From positions 1-14,299 of the forward strand of contig JAGHUB010000036.1 in assembly GCA_018065025.1 (NCBI GenBank): a stretch of DNA of 14,299 nt, read 5' to 3'. The position numbers and the translations under genes were made by a program. Positions 8,427 through 14,205 of this stretch are shown here, in pieces. The notes under the pieces are model-generated. The model saw only the letters and a program-made list of their open reading frames with translations. It had not been told where the DNA came from and ran no database searches. How positions within the stretch are numbered: the first letter of the stretch is position 1; each line of letters begins with the position of its first letter. Source of the stretch: Candidatus Equihabitans merdae. GTDB taxonomy: Bacteria; Bacillota; Clostridia; Lachnospirales; Lachnospiraceae.

Positions 8427-8559
8427 ATCAAGAATTTATAATTTGTTTATGAATTTTATTTTTTCTTATGTGCCTCGACATATTCACATCACAATTAACC
8501 TATATATTATTAGTCAGATAGTTGAACACCACTTACTATCTCCCCCTCAAAAAAACCAG

Positions 8560-8598
8560 AAAAGAAAAAGGAAGCCCTTGGACAAGGCTTCCTTTTTT
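8560..8598 (-). terminator. Rho-independent terminator of uppP, sequence works in both directions
   Basis: The arms GGAAGCC (8570-8576) and GGCTTCC (8586-8592) pair perfectly. The inner TTG/CAA bases extend the stem around a bulged C. On the minus strand it is followed by TTTTTCTTTTC, and on the plus strand by six T. It lies about 20 bases after the uppP stop. Confidence 0.92.
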
Positions 8599-8618
8599 CT
8601 TTGAATTAATACAACTCT

Positions 8619-9455
8619 TCAATGTGCAATGATGAAATAAGCCAGAACGATGATACCTAAAACGATACGGTAGATACCGAAGGCTTTGAAGTCATGCTTC
8701 TTGACGTAGTTCATCAGAAACTTAATGGCGAAAAGTGATACGAGGAAGGCCACGGCCATACCAAGCAGCAGATAGAAAACTTCCAGGCCTGTGTAATGGA
8801 ATCCAAACTTGACAAGTTTCAACAGGCTGGCGCCGGCCATAACCGGAATAGCCAGGAAGAAGGTATAGCGTGAGGCTGTGCGACGATCCATACCAAGCAG
8901 GAGGCCGCCGAGGATAGTGGCGCCGGAACGAGATGTGCCGGGAATCAGGGCCAGTACCTGAAATACACCCACCAGAAGAGCTGTCTTCCATGTGATCTGA
9001 GGAATCTTGGTGATCTCTGCTCTCTTACCCTTACGATAGTTTTCCACCAGGATGAACAGGATGCCGTAGATGATGAGCATAATGGCAACGACTACATAGT
9101 TATAAAAATGCTCTTCCAGGAAATCGTCAAATGGCAGGCCGATGACAACAGCGGGCAGGCAGCTGACAGCGATCTTGAGCCACATGGTGATTTTGGCAGG
9201 AGACACTACTGATGCTAAACCTTGTACTTTGGGATTCTTGCGATGGAAGGGCCAAAGTTGGTTCCAGAACAAAACCACAACCGCCAGAATGGCACCCAGC
9301 TGGATCACAACCAGGAACATCTCCATGAAGGCTTCGCTGACATTCAAGTGGACGAATTCATCCAGCAGAATCATGTGACCTGTTGAGCTGATGGGCAGCC
9401 ACTCTGTGATGCCTTCTACAATACCAAGTAATATGACTTTTAATACTTCGAGCAT
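8619..9455 (-). CDS. uppP: Undecaprenyl-diphosphatase UppP (BacA family)
   Basis: This 278-residue polytopic membrane enzyme dephosphorylates undecaprenyl diphosphate to recycle the lipid carrier of cell-wall synthesis; extra copies give bacitracin resistance. Motif 1 is GIVEGITEWLPISSTGH at residues 11-27, with catalytic-region Glu14, Glu18 and His27. Motif 2 is GTSRSGAT at 173-180 with the essential Arg176. Several long hydrophobic segments, such as 104-108, 120-137, 161-171 and 223-244, fit the roughly eight-helix fold. I chose the ATG at 9455, which has an AGGAGT ribosome site 7 bases upstream. An in-frame ATG at 9500 lies upstream of the predicted transcription start and inside the tRNA terminator, so it is rejected. 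The gene is monocistronic with its own promoter and terminator, and its product acts in the same pathway as neighbouring murE. Confidence 0.97.
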   Translation of the reverse strand: MLEVLKVILLGIVEGITEWLPISSTGHMILLDEFVHLNVSEAFMEMFLVVIQLGAILAVVVLFWNQLWPFHRKNPKVQGLASVVSPAKITMWLKIAVSCLPAVVIGLPFDDFLEEHFYNYVVVAIMLIIYGILFILVENYRKGKRAEITKIPQITWKTALLVGVFQVLALIPGTSRSGATILGGLLLGMDRRTASRYTFFLAIPVMAGASLLKLVKFGFHYTGLEVFYLLLGMAVAFLVSLFAIKFLMNYVKKHDFKAFGIYRIVLGIIVLAYFIIAH

Positions 9456-9488
9456 GATTGACTCCTTCCAATGGTTGATACTTGGTTG

Positions 9489-9497
9489 ATTATAACA
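9489..9497 (-). promoter_or_regulatory. Extended -10 promoter of uppP
   Basis: TGTTATAAT on the minus strand is a perfect -10 with a TGn extension; no good -35 box is seen at 16-18 bases. Transcription would start near 9482, about 27 bases before the uppP ATG. The element directly abuts the U-run of the tRNA terminator. Confidence 0.65.
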
Positions 9498-9498
9498 C

Positions 9499-9530
9499 AA
9501 AAAAAGCAGATACCTTACGATATCTGCTTT
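9499..9530 (-). terminator. Rho-independent terminator of the tRNA-Leu gene
   Basis: The perfect 10-base arms AAAGCAGATA and TATCTGCTTT (9503-9512 and 9521-9530) flank an 8-base loop. On the minus strand a run of seven T follows. The hairpin begins 5 bases beyond the tRNA 3' end. Confidence 0.9.
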
Positions 9531-9534
9531 ACAG

Positions 9535-9618
9535 TGCAGGAGAAGGGACTTGAACCCTCACGACCTTGCGGCCACAGGCACCTGAAGCCTGCGCGTCTGC
9601 CAATTCCACCACTCCTGC
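9535..9618 (-). tRNA. tRNA-Leu, anticodon CAG
   Basis: An 84-base class II tRNA reads on the minus strand. The acceptor stem GCAGGAG pairs with CTCCTGC, with A as discriminator base. The anticodon stem CAGGC/GCCTG encloses the loop TTCAGGT, which gives anticodon CAG, decoding CUG leucine. The long variable arm TGGCCGCAAGGTCGT and the D-loop segment AATTGGCAGAC are typical of leucine tRNAs. The T arm has GAGGG/CCCTT (one G-U pair) around TTCAAGT. The 3' CCA is not encoded (the next bases are CTG) and must be added by the CCA-adding enzyme. The gene is a stand-alone unit with its own promoter and terminator. Confidence 0.96.
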
Positions 9619-9629
9619 GCGCAAGGAGT

Positions 9630-9658
9630 ATAATACTCTAATAGCTACTAAACGTCAA
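9630..9658 (-). promoter_or_regulatory. Promoter of the tRNA-Leu gene
   Basis: -35 TTGACG (9653-9658) and -10 TATTAT (9630-9635) are separated by 17 bases on the minus strand, a near-consensus sigma-A promoter. Transcription would start near 9623, leaving a 5' leader of about 5 bases. The upstream run of A/T tracts (9661-9704) could act as an UP element, as is common for stable-RNA promoters. Confidence 0.88.
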
Positions 9659-9680
9659 CCCCTAAATTCAAATTTTTTGA

Positions 9681-9704
9681 AAAAATTTCTAAAATTCATT
9701 TTAG
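9681..9704 (-). terminator. AT-rich hairpin after the lspA-like gene, weak terminator candidate
   Basis: A perfect 7-base inverted repeat CTAAAAT/ATTTTAG (9689-9695 and 9698-9704) is followed on the minus strand by AAATTTTTTC. It lies about 30 bases after the lspA-like stop. The stem has only one G-C pair and a 2-base loop, so termination would be inefficient; it may merely be part of the A/T tracts upstream of the tRNA promoter. Confidence 0.35.
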
Positions 9705-9735
9705 TGGCTTTTCAAAGACAAAAAACAGCAAATGA

Positions 9736-10200
9736 TTACTTCTCTTTAAGGGATCCCAGCAGGCATAAAGTCGCCCCGGCAAAGAGCGCCAGGTCAGCGA
9801 TATTATAAACATACTTTCCCGGTTTACCGTTCAGATGTTTGAAGCAGATGAAGTCTGTCACCTCATGCTTGGTGAGGCGATCCAACAAATTGCCGGCACC
9901 GCCGCCTAACATAAGTGCTGTTCCTGCCTTGGATAATGAAGATACCTTATCTCTCTGTGCGGACTCATAGGCCGCCATAGCAGCCATACAAACCACACCG
10001 GCTAGGCTGACACCGGTTACCAGCTTAGGATCATCTGCGTGTCCGCCGCCAGCCATCCCTTTGTTTTTGACCAGCTGAAAAGAGACACGGTCATGTAAAT
10101 AGGACCGTGTCTCTCTTTTGTTGTCAAGATGCTTTTCTGCCAGGCGCTTTCCGACATAGTCTGCCAGAAATGCCCCACTCCCGATCAACAGTGACTTCAT
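9736..10200 (-). CDS. Divergent signal peptidase II (LspA)-like membrane protein
   Basis: The 154-residue protein has the signature of the aspartic protease that cleaves lipoprotein signal peptides after lipid attachment. Visible hallmarks are the N-terminal ADYVGK (Asp14, Lys18; compare DQxTK in LspA), GGGAGNLLDRL (residues 99-109), VTDFI with Asp116, and YNIAD with Asp136. Asp116 and Asp136 correspond to the catalytic pair. Hydrophobic stretches lie near 3-13, 61-77, 90-106 and 131-149, fitting the four-helix topology. The usual NxGAAF motif is replaced by NKGMAGGGHADD (from Asn46), and helices 1 and 2 are short and polar for LspA. The ATG at 10200 follows the zinc-ribbon stop by 3 bases and lacks a close ribosome site, suggesting coupled translation. 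It may be an active LspA, a paralog with altered substrates, or inactive; therefore no symbol is given. Confidence 0.75.
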   Translation of the reverse strand: MKSLLIGSGAFLADYVGKRLAEKHLDNKRETRSYLHDRVSFQLVKNKGMAGGGHADDPKLVTGVSLAGVVCMAAMAAYESAQRDKVSSLSKAGTALMLGGGAGNLLDRLTKHEVTDFICFKHLNGKPGKYVYNIADLALFAGATLCLLGSLKEK

Positions 10201-10203
10201 AGC

Positions 10204-10707
10204 TTATTCAGCATCTTCCTTAGCGGCTTCAACTTCAGCCTTAGCAGCTGCAATAGCTTCAGCAACTTCTTCACTGATGGGAGCTTCAGCTTCCTCTGCG
10301 GGAGCTTCTTCAACGACTTCTTCTACTACTTCTTCAACTTCTTCTACCGGAGCTTCAGCACCGCACTTGCTGCAGTACATGTCTTCCAGACGGATTCTGT
10401 TGCCACAAACTTCGCAGATCTTGACGCCTCTCATCTTAGCAACGTCTTTCTTCATTGCTTCGATCTCGGCCTTCTTCTGCAGAACTTCTGCTACCAGGTT
10501 CTTAACATTTTCACTGGAAGAAGCACCTTCCGGATCCAGGACAACCATTTCACCGATGACCTGATACATCTTTTCAACTTCGTGCAATGCAGCGCTGATC
10601 TTGATGCTGGTCTTCTGCTGTTCAATGAAAGATGATGTTTTGTCGACAGCTGTCTGTGCAGCTACGCCAAGCTGTTTACTTAAATCGCCGAAAAAATCTT
10701 CACTCAT
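10204..10707 (-). CDS. Zinc-ribbon protein with helical N-terminus and acidic Glu/Ala tail, function unknown
   Basis: I do not recognise a characterised family for this 167-residue protein. Residues 1-95 are predicted mostly helical and amphipathic, possibly coiled-coil (for example 64-92). A rubredoxin-like zinc ribbon follows with Cys98-x2-Cys101 and Cys112-x2-Cys115. Residues 117-167 are a low-complexity tail of Glu, Ala and Val with EEV repeats. It has no signal peptide or membrane segment, so it is probably cytosolic. The ATG at 10707 has AAAGGAG about 10 bases upstream. It starts 80 bases after clpX and ends 3 bases before the lspA-like gene. I see no clear promoter, only a lone CATAAT at 10740-10745, so it may be read from clpX. 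Similar zinc-ribbon proteins of unknown role are common in clostridia. The frame is well supported by codon pattern and ribosome site; the function is open. Confidence 0.85.
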   Translation of the reverse strand: MSEDFFGDLSKQLGVAAQTAVDKTSSFIEQQKTSIKISAALHEVEKMYQVIGEMVVLDPEGASSSENVKNLVAEVLQKKAEIEAMKKDVAKMRGVKICEVCGNRIRLEDMYCSKCGAEAPVEEVEEVVEEVVEEAPAEEAEAPISEEVAEAIAAAKAEVEAAKEDAE

Positions 10708-10757
10708 GGTAAAAATCTCCTTTCTTTTATGAAAAATGAATTATGATCTGTTTTTAT

Positions 10758-10785
10758 ACAAGCAGAGCTTCTGCTCTGTTCTTGT
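10758..10785 (-). other. Stem-loop just after clpX, partial terminator or mRNA-stabilising hairpin
   Basis: The stem CAGAGC/GCTCTG (10763-10768 and 10773-10778) has a 4-base loop TTCT and is extended by ACAAG/CTTGT across a 2-base bulge. It begins 3 bases after the clpX stop. On the minus strand it is followed by TATAAAAAC rather than a U-run, so it is a poor intrinsic terminator and some read-through into the zinc-ribbon gene is likely. Confidence 0.5.
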
Positions 10786-10787
10786 CT

Positions 10788-12215
10788 TTAATAGCTTCCC
10801 CTGAAAATGATGCGGGGACCGCCGGTCTCTTCTACGTATTCCCTGGTAATGATGACTTCGCCGATGTTGTCATCCTTAGGAATCTCATACATGATATCCA
10901 GCATGAAAGATTCAATGATAGAACGAAGGGCTCTGGCTCCGGTCTTGCGGGCAATAGCCTTGCGGGCGATAGCACGAAGTGCCTCTTCCTCGAAGGTAAG
11001 CTTAACCTCATTCATATCCAGTAAAGCCTGATACTGACGGATGATGGCATTGCGGGGCTCAGTCAGGATTCGCAGCAGCATATCTTCTGTCAGGCTTTCC
11101 AATGAGCAGATGATGGGAAGTCGGCCCAGGAATTCCGGAATCATACCGAACTTTCTCAGATCCTCCGGGTCAGCTTTCATGAGAACATTGGGATCATCAT
11201 CGTACTTATCTCGCAGGTTACCGTGGAAACCGATAGAACCTTCTTTGTTGAGACGTTCTTTGATAATGTCTTCCAGTCCGGGGAAAGCACCACCGCAGAT
11301 GAACAAAATGTTATCGGTGTTGATCTTCTTCAGAGGTACCATAGCATTCTTGCTGCTGGCACCTACAGGAACTTCGATTTCTGCCCCTTCCAGAAGCTTC
11401 AGCATACCCTGCTGGACGGCCTCACCGCTGACATCACGCTGGTTGGCATTCTTCTTTTTGGCGATCTTATCGATCTCATCGATGAAGACGATACCGCGTT
11501 CTGCCTTGGAAACATTGTTGCCGGCGGCAGCCAGAAGTTTAGACAGAACACTTTCAATATCGTCACCGATATAACCGGCTTCTGTCAGAGAAGTGGCATC
11601 GGTCATAGCCAGAGGTACATCCAGAAGCTTGGCAAGCATACGTACCATGTAGGTTTTACCGCTACCGGTGGGACCCAAAAGCAGGATGTTGGACTTCTCA
11701 ACGATAACTTCGTTAATATCGTCAAAATCGATATCCTTCTTCTGTTTTCTGCGCTTCTCAGAATCGATCACACGCTTGTAGTGATTATAAACCGCTACTG
11801 CCATGACCTTCTTGGCCCGTTCCTGACCTACCACGTACTGATCCAATTTAGCTTTGATCTTGTGGGGCGGCGGCACATCTTTGATGGAGAATTTCTCCGG
11901 AAGATCTTCAGGTTCTTCCTCTTTCTCCGGTGACTGTCCAAAGATAAATCCCGGGAAACCCGACAGATCAAAACTCATGGTGGGCAGCTTGCCGAACAAT
12001 GAACCCAGGTCCAGCTGACCGTTGGAAACAGAATTCACAGATTTCTGCATGCAATCATTGCAGACACACATGCCGGGCATCATCTCGATCATGGGACCCG
12101 CCGTACTTTCAGGGCGGTGACACATCATGCAGATCTTCTCTGATTTATTAGTATCATCTGAATGGTTTGATGAAGAACCATTCTCATTGTTGTCAATTAT
12201 TATCTCGTCACTCAT
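10788..12215 (-). CDS. clpX: ATP-dependent Clp protease ATP-binding subunit ClpX
   Basis: The 475-residue AAA+ unfoldase feeds substrates to the ClpP peptidase. The N-terminal zinc-binding domain uses Cys29, Cys32, Cys52 and Cys55. Walker A is GPTGSGKT at 181-188 and Walker B is VFIDE at 243-247. The pore loop is GYIG at 214-217 (usually GYVG), the ClpP-docking loop is IGF at 328-330, and sensor 2 is GAR at 426-428. It is about 50 residues longer than typical ClpX because of a linker at roughly 56-115 that is hydrophobic/Gly-rich (LGSLFGKLPTMSFDLSGFPG) and then acidic. I chose ATG 12215, with AGGAAAG upstream and a promoter at 12246-12274; the in-frame ATG at 12272 lies inside the promoter and is rejected. 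No clpP or tig gene is adjacent; the neighbours are htrA and the zinc-ribbon gene. Confidence 0.97.
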   Translation of the reverse strand: MSDEIIIDNNENGSSSNHSDDTNKSEKICMMCHRPESTAGPMIEMMPGMCVCNDCMQKSVNSVSNGQLDLGSLFGKLPTMSFDLSGFPGFIFGQSPEKEEEPEDLPEKFSIKDVPPPHKIKAKLDQYVVGQERAKKVMAVAVYNHYKRVIDSEKRRKQKKDIDFDDINEVIVEKSNILLLGPTGSGKTYMVRMLAKLLDVPLAMTDATSLTEAGYIGDDIESVLSKLLAAAGNNVSKAERGIVFIDEIDKIAKKKNANQRDVSGEAVQQGMLKLLEGAEIEVPVGASSKNAMVPLKKINTDNILFICGGAFPGLEDIIKERLNKEGSIGFHGNLRDKYDDDPNVLMKADPEDLRKFGMIPEFLGRLPIICSLESLTEDMLLRILTEPRNAIIRQYQALLDMNEVKLTFEEEALRAIARKAIARKTGARALRSIIESFMLDIMYEIPKDDNIGEVIITREYVEETGGPRIIFRGSY

Positions 12216-12245
12216 AAGGCTTTCCTGTCTGTTTTTGATAGCATC

Positions 12246-12274
12246 ATTATATCCACTGACAGAATGTGCCACAA
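12246..12274 (-). promoter_or_regulatory. Promoter of clpX
   Basis: -35 TTGTGG (12269-12274) and a perfect -10 TATAAT (12246-12251) are separated by 17 bases on the minus strand, in the 80-base gap after htrA. Transcription would start near 12239, about 24 bases before the clpX ATG at 12215. No CtsR-like or CIRCE-like operator is seen beside it. Confidence 0.75.
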
Positions 12275-12295
12275 GTTAACATTTCATAAAGACAT

Positions 12296-14047
12296 TTATC
12301 TTCTGCTGAAGAAATCACCTTCCGGCAGAATATTTTCTGTAGGTTCCTCTTCCTGCTGACTCTCCTGCATAGCTGCCTTGGATCCCAGTTCAACTGAAAT
12401 TGACATAGGTGTGAAACCCTTGGCATTGGCATTCTCATCAAAACGAAGAACTGTGAAAGAGATCACTTCGCCGGCCCGATAATAGGACAGCTTTTCGATC
12501 AACTCATCTGATGTGGTCACTGAGATACCGTCGATAGCTGTGATGATATCGTTGGCCTGCATACCTGCTGCCTCAGCGGGACCATCGGCTGTCACTTCAG
12601 TAACAATAACGCCTGAAGGATAACCCTGCTGTACATAAGCATCCTGCATGGTCACGATCATAACGCCAAGATAAGCTGCTTCATCATCGGAAACCTTTTC
12701 TCTGGTCTCACGATTCAGCTCTTTGTCCACAAAAGCAACCATGGTATCTACAGGAATGGCATAACCCATACCTTCTACCTGAGTCTGGGCGTACTTAACT
12801 TCATTGATACCGATCAGCTCACCTCTGCGGTTGATGAGAGCACCGCCGGAGTTGCCGGGATTGATGGCTGCATCTGTCTGAATCAGTGTGTGGGCAACAC
12901 CATCTACTACGACCTGACGGCCGATGGCACTGACGATACCTGCGGAAACGGACTGGCCGTAACCAAGGGCATTGCCGATGGCTACAACAGATGAGCCAAC
13001 AGCGATACCATCTTTTGAACCGATACTGATAACACGGATAGCAGCACGTGTTTCATCAGAAAGATCCGACTTGTTGACACTGATCAAAGCCAAGTCTTCG
13101 GCTGTATCACGGCCAACATATTCTGCCTCACAGGTAGAATCATCCACGAAAGATACAGATACATTCTGGGCACCATCGATAACATGATTATTGGTAACGA
13201 TGTAATATGCATCATCGCTTTCGTCGATAATGACGCCTGTACCGGCTGATGTGGATTCTCTCTGGGTGGGTTCACCAAAATAGAAATATGACTGAACTTC
13301 TTCAACAGAGGTGCAGGTAATGGCAACCATAGAGGGCATACACAAAGAGGCTACCTGCTCGATAGACAGCTCTTCACCATTCTCCGGCAATTCTACAGCC
13401 TGTCTGTTCTGAACATCAAACTGTTCACCGGGCAGTTCTGACAAACCGGCAGGATCCTTAAATTCTTCTACACCATCAATAATGTCATTGAGACCGCCTT
13501 CTTCAATAATGTCTTCAACCACACCTGTTGACACAGCTCTTGTCAAACCATACACTGCGGCGAATCCGGCGCCTGCTACCAGTGAAATCACCAGAACAAC
13601 AGCTACGATGGCAGCTGCAACATTCTTGCCTGAGGTTTTTTTCTTCTGACCTCCGGCAGGCATCTCACCTCTGGCCCAATGAGGAGCTTCATCTCTCTGA
13701 AGGTTCTTTCTGTTCTCCGACTTTGGAGCATCTGTGGCGGGGCCGGTACTTTGTCTCTGACTAAAAGCTTCCTGCTGATGACCGCTTTCATCTTCTGAAG
13801 ATGCTACACCTGCCATTGTATCTGACACTGGTGTTTCAGTTTTTTCTTCTGCCACTTCTGCTTCTACTGATGCAGCTGTTTCATCTTCTCTAATTACTTC
13901 TGCTTCTGCAGCTTCTACTGCCTTCTCTTCTTCAACAGCAGCTTCTTCTGCGATCTTTTCTTTGTTATAGGCGGCAGCCCTTGCTTCGTCTTCCGGGCTG
14001 TAGTCTGTCTTCTGTGTGGACATCTCATCCATATTAAAATCTGACAT
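12296..14047 (-). CDS. Membrane-anchored HtrA/DegP-like serine protease with PDZ domain
   Basis: The 583-residue protein handles misfolded proteins outside the membrane in related bacteria. Residues 1-140 are a cytoplasmic, Glu/Ala/Ser-rich disordered region. One membrane helix follows at about 142-168, preceded by QKKKTSGK, which places the C-terminus outside. The trypsin-like domain (about 230-445) has the full triad: His288 in TNNHVIDGA, Asp318 in TAEDLAL, and Ser400 in NPGNSGGAL. A single PDZ domain (about 458-555) starts AYLGV and contains GPAEAAGMQANDIITAIDG; a short acidic tail ends the protein. I chose ATG 14047 because a consensus AGGAGG lies 7 bases upstream; longer frames reaching 14200 would read through the promoter. 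Three extracytoplasmic cysteines (236, 245, 306) are present. The gene has its own promoter with a Crp/Fnr-like site, and clpX follows after 80 bases with a separate promoter. Confidence 0.95.
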   Translation of the reverse strand: MSDFNMDEMSTQKTDYSPEDEARAAAYNKEKIAEEAAVEEEKAVEAAEAEVIREDETAASVEAEVAEEKTETPVSDTMAGVASSEDESGHQQEAFSQRQSTGPATDAPKSENRKNLQRDEAPHWARGEMPAGGQKKKTSGKNVAAAIVAVVLVISLVAGAGFAAVYGLTRAVSTGVVEDIIEEGGLNDIIDGVEEFKDPAGLSELPGEQFDVQNRQAVELPENGEELSIEQVASLCMPSMVAITCTSVEEVQSYFYFGEPTQRESTSAGTGVIIDESDDAYYIVTNNHVIDGAQNVSVSFVDDSTCEAEYVGRDTAEDLALISVNKSDLSDETRAAIRVISIGSKDGIAVGSSVVAIGNALGYGQSVSAGIVSAIGRQVVVDGVAHTLIQTDAAINPGNSGGALINRRGELIGINEVKYAQTQVEGMGYAIPVDTMVAFVDKELNRETREKVSDDEAAYLGVMIVTMQDAYVQQGYPSGVIVTEVTADGPAEAAGMQANDIITAIDGISVTTSDELIEKLSYYRAGEVISFTVLRFDENANAKGFTPMSISVELGSKAAMQESQQEEEPTENILPEGDFFSRR

Positions 14048-14084
14048 ACGGGACCTCCTATTACTATTCCCTGAGTTTGAAGGC

Positions 14085-14093
14085 ATCATAACA
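14085..14093 (-). promoter_or_regulatory. Extended -10 promoter of htrA-like gene
   Basis: TGTTATGAT on the minus strand is a TGn-extended -10 (TATGAT at 14085-14090). There is no recognisable -35 at 16-18 bases, where a run of T lies instead. Transcription would start near 14078, giving a leader of about 30 bases. A weak -35 together with an operator at about -40 suggests an activator-dependent promoter. Confidence 0.6.
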
Positions 14094-14110
14094 AGCAAAT
14101 GTGAAAAAAA

Positions 14111-14126
14111 TGTGATATTGGTCACA
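14111..14126. promoter_or_regulatory. Crp/Fnr-family operator candidate upstream of htrA-like gene
   Basis: TGTGATATTGGTCACA consists of perfect half-sites TGTGA and TCACA separated by 6 bases, the consensus architecture of Crp-type regulators. Its centre (14118.5) is about 40.5 bases upstream of the predicted start, essentially the class II activation position. A further TCACA-like half-site lies at 14099-14103, and a second small dyad, ACATT/AATGT, at 14136-14150. The regulator itself is not in the window. Confidence 0.5.
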
Positions 14127-14205
14127 GATCGATGTACATTCGCCAAATGTCTGCTTGTGTGTAAGCACCCACAGCCACGAAAGCTCATCGTATACACCAA
14201 ATCAT

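Noticed and set aside
8450..8605. Small plus-strand frame of about 52 codons starting at the ATG at 8450
   Set aside because: It has no ribosome site, lies in AT-rich sequence, and runs through the uppP terminator hairpin.
9456..9500. N-terminal extension of uppP to the ATG at 9500
   Set aside because: This start lies upstream of the predicted transcription start and inside the tRNA terminator; the ATG at 9455 has a good ribosome site and matches the family's length.
9535..9618. tRNA-Leu as an integration site for a mobile element
   Set aside because: There is no integrase, no repeated 3' end of the tRNA nearby, and both flanks are ordinary promoter and terminator sequence.
9661..9704. A/T tracts next to the tRNA promoter considered as a separate regulatory RNA or repeat
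   Set aside because: The short AT-only dyads are expected by composition and are better explained as an UP element or a weak terminator.
10277..10564. Plus-strand Ser/Thr-rich frame opposite the zinc-ribbon gene
   Set aside because: The apparent low-complexity protein is only the reverse reading of the Glu/Ala codons of the acidic tail.
11223..11933. Open frame of 236 codons on the plus strand opposite clpX
   Set aside because: It is antisense to the conserved AAA+ core of ClpX and has no motif of its own.
12216..12272. N-terminal extension of clpX to the ATG at 12272
   Set aside because: The extra codons overlap the clpX -10 and -35 boxes, and the ATG at 12215 has its own ribosome site.
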